The notes under the pieces are model-generated. The model saw only the letters and a list, made by a program, of their open reading frames with translations, did no database searches and was not told the origin of the DNA. A program made the translations under genes and the position numbers. A stretch of 64,000 nt of DNA from VRUE01 sp963837695 (lineage in GTDB: Bacteria; Actinomycetota; Thermoleophilia; Solirubrobacterales; 70-9). The DNA lies in the NCBI GenBank assembly GCA_963837695.1, contig CAWINZ010000005.1, positions 558,001 to 622,000 of the forward strand. Direction: 5' to 3'. This document shows positions 26,494 to 34,038 of the stretch, piece after piece. The first letter of the stretch is position 1. Each line of letters opens with the position of its first letter.

Positions 26494-26609
26494 CAAGACG
26501 ACTCGGGTGGAGGCCTTCACTTAACTTTTTCGGTGTAGCGCTGAGGGTCTTCCGTTTTCGCGTCGGCGAAAAAGTACAAGACGTTTCGGCCTCCACCCGA
26601 GTCGTCTTG
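26494..26609. repeat. Inverted-repeat element between convergent genes
   Basis: Perfect 22-bp arms at 26494-26515 and 26588-26609 (inner end GGTGGAGGCC) enclose a 72-base spacer. The spacer holds a second, nested inverted repeat (ACTTTTTCG and CGAAAAAGT). The right arm ends two bases from the enoyl-CoA hydratase stop. It may serve as a bidirectional terminator. The nested TTTTTCG/CGAAAAA pair resembles the core of the elements inside the Wzy gene. Confidence 0.75.
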
Positions 26610-26611
26610 AC

Positions 26612-27364
26612 TCATACGCCCTCGCCGTGACGGCCTTGGCCGGAAGCGAAGCGGCTGGCGCCTTGAACCGCTATGTGGAGGGTCTCGCGGCCCAGCTTGT
26701 GCTCCAGGGCTATGCCGTCCTTGAGGGGGAGGCCGAAGCCTTCTATGGCGGCTTGGCGGTCGGCGAGCATCGTCTCTTGGGGGAAGCTTGCGATTCGCTC
26801 GGCCAGCTCGAGGGCGCGGTCCAGGTGCTTGCCTGGGTCGGCGATCTCGTTGACGAGGCCGATCTGCTTCGCCTCCTTCGCCTCCACCGCACGGCCGGTG
26901 AGGATCAGCTCCAGGGCTCGGCCCATGCCGACGACGCGGGGGAGGCGTTGGGTGCCGCCGTCGACCAGGGGAACTCCCCAGCGGCGCTCGAAGAGGCCGA
27001 AGGTGGATTGGGGCGTGGCGATGCGCAGGTCACACCAGAGCGCCAGCTCGACCCCACCGGCGAGGCACCAGCCGTCGACCGCGGCGATCGCCGGCTTGGC
27101 CGGAGTGAGGCGGGTGGGGCCCATCGGTCCGTCCGGGTGGTCGACGTCGAGGTCCATTGCCTTCAGGTCGGCGCCGGCGCAGAAGGCCTCGCCTCCGGCT
27201 CCGGTGAGGACGAGGACGCGGGCACCGTCGTCGGCCTCGAACTCGACCAGCCCCTGGCGGAAAGCCTCCGCGGCGGCGGCGTCGATCGCGTTGCGCCGTG
27301 CCGGGCGGTCGATCGTCAGCACGGCGACCGCCCCGATCCGCTCGTAGCGCAGCTCGTCAGTCAC
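26612..27364 (-). CDS. Enoyl-CoA hydratase/isomerase (crotonase) family protein
   Basis: A 250-residue crotonase-fold enzyme acting on acyl-CoA thioesters. The oxyanion-hole segments are visible as GAGGEAFCAGADLKAM (about residues 54-69) and DGWCLAGGVELALWCDLRIA (about 97-116). The family motif GVPLVDGGTQRLPR is near 130. The first residues (MTDELRYERIGAVAVLTIDR) fit the family start. It is a single gene, convergent with a TetR gene. The exact substrate cannot be assigned. Confidence 0.92.
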   Translation of the reverse strand: MTDELRYERIGAVAVLTIDRPARRNAIDAAAAEAFRQGLVEFEADDGARVLVLTGAGGEAFCAGADLKAMDLDVDHPDGPMGPTRLTPAKPAIAAVDGWCLAGGVELALWCDLRIATPQSTFGLFERRWGVPLVDGGTQRLPRVVGMGRALELILTGRAVEAKEAKQIGLVNEIADPGKHLDRALELAERIASFPQETMLADRQAAIEGFGLPLKDGIALEHKLGRETLHIAVQGASRFASGQGRHGEGV

Positions 27365-27840
27365 GGTGCAGAGAGTATGGGAGTAGGCGGGCTAGTTGCT
27401 GGGCAAATCACGGGATAGCCAAGCAACGCCGACTCCCAGGTGCGCCCCGGTACGCGGGTCAACGGAGGCAGGCTCCCGATGACCGCCGCCCAAGCTAGAC
27501 GCGCAACCGGACGCGAAAGGCCCCCGGGAACGCCCCGGGAACAAAAAAACGACCGGGGACGGCGCCCAAAGCCTGCCCGCGCGTAGCCTTCGCGCTAGAA
27601 GCTCTTTGCGCCACCTTCAAGACGGTGTCCCGCTGGCTTCCGCGGGGCCTGTCTTTCCCAGTCGCAGGATCAACCTAGCTCGGCCTCTGCCCCGCGTCTA
27701 GGGGGTGGTGGGAAGCGATCCCGCAAAGTCCGCAGAAATCGACACCGGCGCGCCTGGGATGAGCGACGGGTTGGAGGACAACCAGGCGATTTTTCAGGCG
27801 CGGGTCGGGGCTATCCCAGACCCGCCGGTACTCTCCGCGG
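27365..27840. other. Non-coding region between the enoyl-CoA hydratase gene and metF
   Basis: No convincing gene is seen in 476 bp. The stretch is structured: AAGAC (27619-27623) can pair with GTCTT (27651-27655) around an inner CCCGC/GCGGG stem at 27629-27645, and GC-rich repeats flank an A7 run at about 27543-27549. It must hold the promoters of both divergent genes. It may include a leader RNA for metF. I could not match tmRNA, RNase P, 6S, cobalamin or SAM motifs. Confidence 0.5.
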
Positions 27841-28722
27841 ATGCGGATCGATGAGATTCTTGCGAGCAAGCGGCCGGTTTTCTCGGTCGAGTTCTTCCCG
27901 CCGAAGAGCGAGGAGGCGACCGAACAGCTATACGCGACGGCGCGCTCGCTGGGCGAGCTGGAGCCCGACTTCGTCTCGGTCACCTACGGCGCGGGGGGTT
28001 CGACCCGCGACGGCACGGTCGAGATCACCCGGGCGCTGAAGGACGAGCTCGGCATGGAGACGATGGCGCACCTGAGCTGCGTCGGCGAGAGCGCCGAGGG
28101 GATCGGCGCGACGCTCGACCGGATCGCCGCGGCCGGGATCGAGAACGTCTTCGCGTTGCGTGGCGACCCGCCGCGCGGGACGGCGGATTTCGTACAGCCG
28201 GAGGGCGGCCTGAGCAGCGCCGCCGAGCTGACCGCCTTCATCGACGCCGGCTGGGACTTCACCGTCGGCGGCGCCTGCTTCCCCGAGGTGCACCCAGAGG
28301 CGCCCGACCTGGAAACCGACCTCGACTACCTGAAGACGAAGGTCGAGGCCGGTGCCTCCTTCCTGATCACCCAGCTCTTCTTCGACAACCAGGTCTACTT
28401 CGACTTCGTCAAATCCGCGCGGCAGGTGGGGATCGACGTGCCGATCCTTGCCGGCGTGATCCCGGTCGCGAGCTTCGCCCAGACGAAGCGGATCTGCGAG
28501 CTCTGCGACGCCTCGATCCCGCCCCGCCTGCAAGCGGCGTTCGCGGCGGCCGACGGCGACGAGGAGGCCGAGTTCGAGCTTGGCGTCGCTTACGCGGCAC
28601 AGCAGTGCGCCGAGCTGCTGATCGCGGGGGCGCCCGGCATCCACTTCTACGCGCTCAACCGCGCCCCGGCGACGCGCGCCGTGCTCGGTGCGCTAAAAAC
28701 CGGTAGACCATGGGATCGCTGA
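27841..28722 (+). CDS. metF: Methylenetetrahydrofolate reductase
   Basis: Reduces 5,10-methylene-THF to 5-methyl-THF for methionine synthesis, using FAD. The 293-residue TIM-barrel enzyme is complete: VFSVEFFPPKSEEATEQLY (catalytic Glu region), FVSVTYGAGGSTRDGTVEI, LRGDPPRG near residue 107, and ITQLFFDNQVYFDFV near 180. The start ATG is at the family N-terminus. It overlaps the next hydrolase gene by 13 bp. The long structured spacer upstream could carry regulation. Confidence 0.95.
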   Translation: MRIDEILASKRPVFSVEFFPPKSEEATEQLYATARSLGELEPDFVSVTYGAGGSTRDGTVEITRALKDELGMETMAHLSCVGESAEGIGATLDRIAAAGIENVFALRGDPPRGTADFVQPEGGLSSAAELTAFIDAGWDFTVGGACFPEVHPEAPDLETDLDYLKTKVEAGASFLITQLFFDNQVYFDFVKSARQVGIDVPILAGVIPVASFAQTKRICELCDASIPPRLQAAFAAADGDEEAEFELGVAYAAQQCAELLIAGAPGIHFYALNRAPATRAVLGALKTGRPWDR

Positions 28723-29561
28723 CCTATCAGGGACACCGGATCGACTTCGACGAGTACGGCGAGGGGGAGCGGCCGATCGTCCTCGCCCACGGCCTGCTGA
28801 TGAACCGCCACATGTTCGACCAGTTGGGGCCGGCGCTGGCCAAGCGGGGCAACCGGGTGATCTGCGTCGACCTGCTCGGCCACGGTCGCTCCGACCAGCC
28901 CGACGACCTGCGGCTCTACTCGATGCCGCTTTTCGCCGAGCAGGTTCTCGCGCTGCTCGATCACCTCGGGCTGGAGCGGGCGGTGGTCGGCGGCACCTCG
29001 CTCGGCGCCAACGTCGCGCTCGAGCTGGCCGTTCGCCATCCCGAGCGGGTCGAGGCGCTCTTCATCGAGATGCCGGTGCTCGACAACGCGCTGGCGGGAG
29101 TCGCCGCGATCTTCGCTCCGATCCTGCTCGGCCTGCGGCTGGGCAGGCCGGCGGTGGAGCTCAGCTCACGCCTCGCCTCGTTGATTCCGCGCACCAACTT
29201 CATCCTCGACATCGGCCTCGACTGGGCACGGCGCCGACCCAGTCCCTCGATCGCCGTGCTCGAGGGACTGCTGCTCGGCGAGACGGCGCCGCCGCGCGAG
29301 CAGCGCCGCCTGATCGATCGTCCGGCGCTCGTCGTCGGTCACCAGCGCGATCCCCTGCATCCCTTCAGCGACTCGGGGATGCTGCTCGAGGAGCTGCCGC
29401 GGGCGCAGCTGGTCGAAGCCAACTCGATCCTCGAGTGGCGGACCCGCCCCGGCCGCCTCAACGCCGAGCTGGCGCGGTTCCTCGACGAGGTCTGGAGCGC
29501 CATCGACGGCGGCCCGGCGGCAAATGGCAACGGGCAGACAGCCGCTCCTGTGGCAGGATAA
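28710..29561 (+). CDS. Alpha/beta hydrolase
   Basis: A 283-residue alpha/beta-hydrolase-fold protein. An HG oxyanion motif (IVLAHGLLMNRHMFDQLG) is near residue 25, and the nucleophile elbow GGTSLGANVAL has Ser near 98. An acidic residue lies in GHQRDPLHPF near 213. The usual catalytic His is not evident; the expected place reads NSILEWRTRPGRL. The Asp-Pro-Leu-His segment might supply a His, or the enzyme may be degenerate. It is translationally coupled to metF. Confidence 0.87.
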   Translation: MGSLTYQGHRIDFDEYGEGERPIVLAHGLLMNRHMFDQLGPALAKRGNRVICVDLLGHGRSDQPDDLRLYSMPLFAEQVLALLDHLGLERAVVGGTSLGANVALELAVRHPERVEALFIEMPVLDNALAGVAAIFAPILLGLRLGRPAVELSSRLASLIPRTNFILDIGLDWARRRPSPSIAVLEGLLLGETAPPREQRRLIDRPALVVGHQRDPLHPFSDSGMLLEELPRAQLVEANSILEWRTRPGRLNAELARFLDEVWSAIDGGPAANGNGQTAAPVAG

Positions 29562-29571
29562 GACCAGCACG

Positions 29572-30354
29572 ATGGCCAATCGCAGGGAGGAAGAGAGAGA
29601 GCGGCTCCGCCAAGCGCGGCAGGAACGCGAGTCCGGTCAGCACAAGGCGGACAGGCGACGGCTGTACGCGGTCTACGGCGTCGCCGGGCTGATCGGCATC
29701 CTCGTCGTCGCCGGGATCGTCGCGCTGATCGCCGGCTCGGGGGGTGGCGACAGCGGCAAATCGCACATCAACCAGGGCAGCGGTTCGACCAACGGCGTGA
29801 AGCCGGACGAACGCAGCGGAACGACGCCGCCGGAAGTCAAGGTGGCAAACCTGAAACTGGCGGCGAAGAAGGCCGGCTGCGACCTGCGCCTTCACCTCAA
29901 GGACGAGGGCCACACCCATATCTCGCCCACCGCGCCCACCCCGGACTACAAGACCAACCCGCCGACGTCCGGCAACCACGTCGAACCGCCCTACCAGGAG
30001 GCCGACGGCGCCTACAGCGAAATGCCGGGGGAAATCTTCATGGTCCACTCGCTTGAGCACGGTCGGATGGAGATCCAGTACAGCCCCGAACTGCCCGAAG
30101 AAGACCAGCTCGAGCTCAAGGGGCTCTACGAAACGATGTACGGGGGGACGCTGCTCTTCCCCAACGAGAACATGGACTACGAAGTGGCGGCGACGACCTG
30201 GACCAACCTGATCGGCTGTCCCAAGTACAAGGGTGCGATCACGCTCGACGCGATCCGCGACTTCGGCAAGGCAACCTGGGGCCGTTACGGCGGAGAGCCC
30301 GTGAGCGCCTTTGCGCTCAAAGGCCCGACGCCCGTAGAACCCAGCGGCTCCTGA
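29572..30354 (+). CDS. Membrane-anchored DUF3105 protein
   Basis: A 260-residue protein with an N-terminal charged cytoplasmic helix (NRREEERERLRQARQERE), one membrane span (VYGVAGLIGILVVAGIVALI, about residues 29-48) and an extracellular DUF3105 domain. The domain shows NPPTSGNHVEPPYQ and EIFMVHSLEHGRMEIQY, with conserved His residues. The ATG at 29572 is preferred over 29524 because the extra 16 residues overlap the hydrolase gene. The last codons and the stop lie inside an inverted-repeat arm, so its C-terminus (PSGS) mirrors that of the convergent gene. Function unknown. Confidence 0.85.
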   Translation: MANRREEERERLRQARQERESGQHKADRRRLYAVYGVAGLIGILVVAGIVALIAGSGGGDSGKSHINQGSGSTNGVKPDERSGTTPPEVKVANLKLAAKKAGCDLRLHLKDEGHTHISPTAPTPDYKTNPPTSGNHVEPPYQEADGAYSEMPGEIFMVHSLEHGRMEIQYSPELPEEDQLELKGLYETMYGGTLLFPNENMDYEVAATTWTNLIGCPKYKGAITLDAIRDFGKATWGRYGGEPVSAFALKGPTPVEPSGS

Positions 30355-30463
30355 CCAAAGCATTTCTGCGTCCTCGGTCGGGCGGCTGCGGGTCACGCGC
30401 CAGAGTGCGCTCCCCTTGCCTTCCTCCCTGCGTCCTTGAACTGCTTTGGTCAGGAGCCGCTGG
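30341..30463. repeat. Palindromic element supplying both convergent gene ends (family B)
   Basis: Perfect 22-bp arms at 30341-30362 and 30442-30463 (for example CTCCTGACCAAAGCA) flank a 79-base centre. The centre carries CTCCCTGCGTCCTTGA (30424-30439) and GCGTCCTCGGTCG (30368-30380). The same words, inverted, occur in the element at 32624-32732. Each arm encodes SGS plus stop for one of the two converging genes. Confidence 0.8.
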
Positions 30464-31448
30464 ATCGATAGAGGGGGAAAAAACCGCTGGCTTCGCGGTC
30501 GGCCGATAGACGGTCGTAGGCCGCGCGGTCGCAGACGATCTCGGAGGTGTGCCAGGGCTGCTCGCGGTTGGCGAAGCCGCGCTTGAACTCCTCCAGCCGG
30601 TCGCCGGCGGAGAGGCCGCCGCCGAGGTTGAGCGGTAAGGCCAGTTCGGCGGCGAGCTCGACCAGGGCGGCGAGGACGTTCTTCATCGGCGAGTCGCGCA
30701 GATAAGCGTCGGCGCTGCCGCTCAGGTAGTAGTGGAGGAAGCCGTCGCTGCGCACGGTCAGCGAGGCGGCGGCGACCTCGCCGGAGGGGGCGGTCGCGAC
30801 GGCCAGCCAGGAGCGGCGCGACTCGAGCAGGCGGTCGAAGTAGGTGGCTGCGAAGAAATAGCGCTCGGCGGCACCGGTGCGGCGCATCGTCTGCTCGTAG
30901 GCGGCGAGGAAGCCGGCGCGCTGCTCGGCGGTCGTCTCGGGGCCGGGAACCAGTTCGACCGCGTATCCCGCGCGGCGGTTCTTGTTGATCTGGTTGCGGT
31001 CGCTGGAGCGGCTCTTCGGCGGCAGCCCAGGGTCGGCGATCTGGACGATGTTGCGCTCCGTCGCGCCGGCGAGCGGGGGCCGGCCGAGCGTGTGGCGAAT
31101 GAAGAGCGAGACGAGGCCGGTCGCCGACCAGTCAATTTCGGCCGGGTCGAGGAGGGGAGTCGGGGGGGCACCCGCCGGAGCAACAGCGGGGAGGCTCCGT
31201 CGGGTGCCCCCCCGACTCCCCTCAGCCAGTCCCGGATATCCGTACGGGGAGATCGCATCGAGCAGGTCCGTGCCGGTAATCGCGCGGATGATCAGCGGGG
31301 CGAGAAGGTCCCCCGCGTCCGACTTGATCCGCAGCGTGTGGGTGACGCCCTCGGCGTCGAGGAAGGGGGGCGAGCGGAAGAACTCGTCGCTCTGCGCCGC
31401 CGCGCCGCGGTCGGCGATCAGCTCGGCGCTTGCGCGAGCGGCGCTCAC
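30450..31448 (-). CDS. FemAB/GNAT-like acyltransferase with an in-frame palindromic insert
   Basis: A 332-residue protein of the FemAB/BioF2-like acetyltransferase type common in polysaccharide clusters. Visible segments are FRSPPFLDAEGVTHTLRI, the SDRNQINKNRRAGYAVEL motif near residue 150, and the C-terminal GNAT-like core (VAAASLTVRSDGFLHYYLSG, SPMKNVLAALVELAAELALP). Between PGLAEG and LLDPAEIDW (about residues 76-99) lies a 72-bp near-perfect inverted repeat read through in frame as SRGGTRRSLPAVAPAGAPPT. The gene starts with ATGA overlap to the GNAT gene upstream, and its 3' end lies in another palindromic element. It probably acylates or aminoacylates a surface glycan; the substrate is unknown. 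Confidence 0.75.
   Translation of the reverse strand: MSAARASAELIADRGAAAQSDEFFRSPPFLDAEGVTHTLRIKSDAGDLLAPLIIRAITGTDLLDAISPYGYPGLAEGSRGGTRRSLPAVAPAGAPPTPLLDPAEIDWSATGLVSLFIRHTLGRPPLAGATERNIVQIADPGLPPKSRSSDRNQINKNRRAGYAVELVPGPETTAEQRAGFLAAYEQTMRRTGAAERYFFAATYFDRLLESRRSWLAVATAPSGEVAAASLTVRSDGFLHYYLSGSADAYLRDSPMKNVLAALVELAAELALPLNLGGGLSAGDRLEEFKRGFANREQPWHTSEIVCDRAAYDRLSADREASGFFPLYRSSGS
31152..31223. repeat. 72-bp in-frame palindromic element in acyltransferase gene (family C)
   Basis: The arms 31152-31180 and 31195-31223 match over 29 bp with one mismatch (outer end GAGGGGAGTCGG) around a 14-base loop. The length is exactly 24 codons, so the host reading frame is kept. The encoded peptide is rich in Gly, Arg, Pro and Ala and looks unlike the surrounding domain. 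Confidence 0.85.
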
Positions 31449-31990
31449 GGCAGGAGGTCGGCGGCAGCGGCGCGGAACTCGTCGGGCAGCACGCCCCAGA
31501 CCTCGCAGTCGTCGACGCCGTCCGGGCCGCGCAGGTGGCCGCGCAGCGTCCCCTCGTGCTTCCAGCCAAGTCCTGTAACCGTCTTCTTGGCGATCTCATT
31601 GCGGGCCGGTATGCGCCCGTAGACGCGGTGGGCGCCAAACTCGTCGAAGGCCTTTGCGATGGTCAGCGCCTCGGCGCGGCGACCGACGCCCTTGCCCCGC
31701 ACGTCGTCGCCGATCAACGCCCCCAGCTCGGGCGCCGTCTGGCGGAAGAGGCCGTAGAGCGCGGTGAAGCCGACCGGCTCCTCGTAGCCCTCGACGACGA
31801 TCGCGTACTTGCGGTCCTCGTCGGGGCCGTCGATCGCACGCCCCACCCAGCCTTCGGCTTGCTCCACCGAGAATCCGTCACGTTGCTCCATGAGCGTCTT
31901 GGTCGCCTCCGGGTTGTTGAACCAGCGGTGCACGGCTCCGGCATCGCCGGGCTCGAAGGGACGCAGGCTGACTTCTGGTCGCTCGGCCAC
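31445..31990 (-). CDS. GNAT-family N-acetyltransferase (RimJ/RimL type)
   Basis: A 181-residue acetyl-CoA-dependent transferase. It has the RimL-like start VSLRPFEPGDAGAVHRWFNN, the core YAIVVEGYEEPVGFTALYGL, and the CoA-binding loop LIGDDVRGKGVGRRAEAL (about residues 92-109). It ends with YGRIPARNEIAKKTVTGLGW. The ATGA overlap with the following acyltransferase indicates one operon. It may acetylate a sugar amine in polysaccharide synthesis, or a ribosomal protein or antibiotic; context favours the first. Confidence 0.9.
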   Translation of the reverse strand: MAERPEVSLRPFEPGDAGAVHRWFNNPEATKTLMEQRDGFSVEQAEGWVGRAIDGPDEDRKYAIVVEGYEEPVGFTALYGLFRQTAPELGALIGDDVRGKGVGRRAEALTIAKAFDEFGAHRVYGRIPARNEIAKKTVTGLGWKHEGTLRGHLRGPDGVDDCEVWGVLPDEFRAAAADLLP

Positions 31991-32009
31991 GCCAAAACCC
32001 TACGGCTTC

Positions 32010-32051
32010 GATGAAGGATTGTGCCCCCCGCGGGGGGCACAATCCTTCATC
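32010..32051. terminator. Perfect 42-bp palindrome, likely bidirectional terminator
   Basis: A gap-free palindrome with 21-bp arms (half-site core GATTGTGCCCCCCG) sits between the priming transferase stop at 32056 and the GNAT start at 31990. It would form a very stable hairpin in RNA on either strand. No T-run follows, so it may also be a mobile palindrome. Confidence 0.6.
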
Positions 32052-32055
32052 TGCC

Positions 32056-32619
32056 TCAGTCCGGGGCGAGGCCGTGGCCGGTTACGAGCAGCCACGTGGT
32101 CTTGGCGAGGATGCGCAGGTCGAGGTCGAGGCTGCGGCGGTCGACGTACTCGACGTCTAGCTCGATCCGCTGCTCCCAAGGGATCCTGGCGCGGCCCTGG
32201 ACCTGGGCCCAACCGGTCAGCCCGGGGCGCACCTCGTGGCGGCGGCGCTGGCGCGGCGTGTAGTCCACCACCTGGGCGGGGATGGTCGGGCGCGGGCCGA
32301 CGATCGCCATCTCGCCGCGCAACACATTGACCAGGTTGGGGATCTCGTCGAGCGAGGTGCGGCGGAGGAAGCGCCCGGCGCCGGTGACCCGGGGGTCGTC
32401 GCGGGCGACGACCGTGCCGACGCCGACCGGATCGGAGCCCTGCTCCATCGTGCGCAGCTTGAGCAGCTCGAACTCGGCGCCGCCCCTGCCGACCCGGCGC
32501 TGCCGGTAGATCACCGGCCCGGGGCTGCCGAGCTTGATCCAGATCGCGGCGAAAAGCAGCACAGGCGAAAGGACGACGAGAGCAAGGACCGCAACGAGGA
32601 TGTCGAGAATTCTTGGCAT
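32056..32619 (-). CDS. Polyprenyl-phosphate sugar-1-phosphate (priming) transferase
   Basis: A 187-residue bacterial sugar transferase (PF02397 type) that would load the first sugar phosphate onto undecaprenyl phosphate. It has one N-terminal membrane segment (ILDILVAVLALVVLSPVLLF), then LGSPGPVIYRQRRVGRGG, the family motif FELLKLRTM near residue 52, and SLDEIPNLVNVLRGEMAIVG with the catalytic region DEIPNL. GPRPTIPAQV and RPGLTGWAQVQGR follow. The short form without a CoA-binding-like N-domain resembles PglC. It starts the glycan assembled by the neighbouring genes. Confidence 0.93.
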   Translation of the reverse strand: MPRILDILVAVLALVVLSPVLLFAAIWIKLGSPGPVIYRQRRVGRGGAEFELLKLRTMEQGSDPVGVGTVVARDDPRVTGAGRFLRRTSLDEIPNLVNVLRGEMAIVGPRPTIPAQVVDYTPRQRRRHEVRPGLTGWAQVQGRARIPWEQRIELDVEYVDRRSLDLDLRILAKTTWLLVTGHGLAPD

Positions 32620-32623
32620 AGCT

Positions 32624-32732
32624 CACCAGGGGGCGATGTGACCAAGCAGGTCAAGGACGCAGGGAGTGTGGCGTGCTCCGCACGCAAACGACCGAGGACG
32701 CCGAGATGCGCCGGTCACATCGTCACCTGGTG
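32624..32732. repeat. Palindromic element between glycan genes (family B)
   Basis: Imperfect arms at 32624-32643 and 32713-32732 (shared CGATGTGACC and GGTCACATCG) flank a centre that contains TCAAGGACGCAGGGAG (32651-32666) and CGACCGAGGACGC (32689-32701). Both words also occur, inverted, in the element at 30341-30463. The right arm includes the stop of the upstream GT2 gene. Confidence 0.75.
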
Positions 32733-33853
32733 CCTTCGGCCTTGTCCCAGGCGCCCGGCGCGCCGTGGCGCATGCGGTCCCAGAGACCGAGGGCGATCGA
32801 GGCCGTGGTCTGCACGTAGTAGCGGGCGATCCGCAACGGAGCCAGGGGCAGCACCTTGCCGAGCAGCGCGGCGGCGAGAAGGGCGACCTGAGCGATCAGC
32901 GCCACGGCGTAGACCCAGCCCTGTCCGAGCAGCGCCAGGTTCGCCACCAGCGCCGCGACGTGCAGGAACGGCGTCGCGTAGCGCAGCAGCCGGTGCGAGA
33001 CGATCTCGAAAGCGTAGAGCGGTGGGTAGCCGCCGGGGCGGAGCATCCCTTCGCCGACGACGATGTCCCAGATCCCGACCATCATCCGCCGCTTGCGGGC
33101 GAGCTCGCCCTCCAGCGTCGGCACCATCTTCTCCTCGGCGCCGGCCCAGGGAACGTAGAGCGATCGGCGACCGCGCTTGGCGAGCAGGAAGGGGAGCGAG
33201 AGGTCGTGGCTGCCGGCGGCAGGCAGCCGGATGTAAGCGTCGCGGCGCACGGCGTAGATCGCGCCGTTGCCCGCGGTCACCCCCGCCAAGGCCGACTCGA
33301 ACTCGCGCAGCGCCATCTCGTAGCGCCAGTAGGAGCCCTCGACGTTGTCGCCACCGGAGTCGAGGAAGCGCACCTGGCCGCATACGTAGCCCACCGCTGG
33401 GTCCGCGAAGGGCTCGATCAGGTGACGGAGGGCGTCCCGCGACCAGATGCTGTTGGCGTCGGAGAAGGCGAGGACATCTCCGCCGGCCCGCTCGACGGCG
33501 GCGTTCTGCGCGGCAACCTTGCCGCCCCGAGGCAGATCGAGGACGAGGTCGGCGCCGGCGGCCTGGGCGCGCTCGACCGTGGCGTCGGCGGAGCCGTCGG
33601 AGGCGACGATCAACTCGAGTCGGTCGCGCGGATAGTCGAGGGCAAGGGCGTTGGCGACCTTGGCCACGATCGACTCCTCCTCATCGAAGGCGGCGACGAT
33701 CAGGGAGACGCGTGGGGGCTCGTCCCAGGTGCTTGGGTTCAGCGTCGGCTTGCGGCGACGGGAGACGAGCGCGTAGAGGACGAGCGGATAGCCGCCGTGG
33801 GTGTAGAGGATCAAGGCTGCGCTGAGCCAGAAGATGGCGGCGACAAGGATCAT
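32723..33853 (-). CDS. Family 2 membrane glycosyltransferase
   Basis: A 376-residue GT2 enzyme. An N-terminal span (ILVAAIFWLSAALILYTHGG) precedes the GT-A domain: VSLIVAAFDEEESIVAKVAN near residue 50, DGSADATVERAQAAG near 88, the D-x-D-like FSDANSIW near 130, and GNGAIYAVRR near 200. C-terminal hydrophobic helices follow (LHVAALVANLALLGQGWVYA). The ATG at 33853 is the family start; the frame stays open upstream only through a palindromic element. The stop is inside another element. It adds a sugar to the lipid-linked glycan. Confidence 0.92.
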   Translation of the reverse strand: MILVAAIFWLSAALILYTHGGYPLVLYALVSRRRKPTLNPSTWDEPPRVSLIVAAFDEEESIVAKVANALALDYPRDRLELIVASDGSADATVERAQAAGADLVLDLPRGGKVAAQNAAVERAGGDVLAFSDANSIWSRDALRHLIEPFADPAVGYVCGQVRFLDSGGDNVEGSYWRYEMALREFESALAGVTAGNGAIYAVRRDAYIRLPAAGSHDLSLPFLLAKRGRRSLYVPWAGAEEKMVPTLEGELARKRRMMVGIWDIVVGEGMLRPGGYPPLYAFEIVSHRLLRYATPFLHVAALVANLALLGQGWVYAVALIAQVALLAAALLGKVLPLAPLRIARYYVQTTASIALGLWDRMRHGAPGAWDKAEGTR

Positions 33854-33870
33854 TGGCCTCGGTTGGGAGG

Positions 33871-34038
33871 GGATAGGGGTGTCCCTCCCGGTTGCTGGGT
33901 TTTTCGCGCGCCTTGCGGAAGGGGGTAGGGGTGTTCCCCTCGGGCGCTGGGTTTTTCGCCTTGGAGTTCGGCTCTCTTGCCAAGTGTGTGTTGCGAAAAA
34001 CGAGACGCCGCGCCCGAGTGGAACACCCCTACCCCCTT
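33871..34038. repeat. Palindromic element, one full copy plus one solo arm (family A)
   Basis: The full copy spans 33919-34038: left arm with GGGGTAGGGGTGTTCCCC, core GGGTTTTTCGC (33950-33959), and right core GCGAAAAAC (33993-34001). A solo left arm (33871-33910) precedes it with the same GGGTTTTTCGC core. The element separates two glycosyltransferase genes and provides the last codons and TAG stop of the upstream one (34029-34031). Confidence 0.82.

Noticed and set aside
27365..27840. tmRNA, RNase P RNA, 6S RNA or a cobalamin/SAM riboswitch
   Set aside because: The conserved sequence blocks of these RNAs could not be found on either strand; only generic stems are present.
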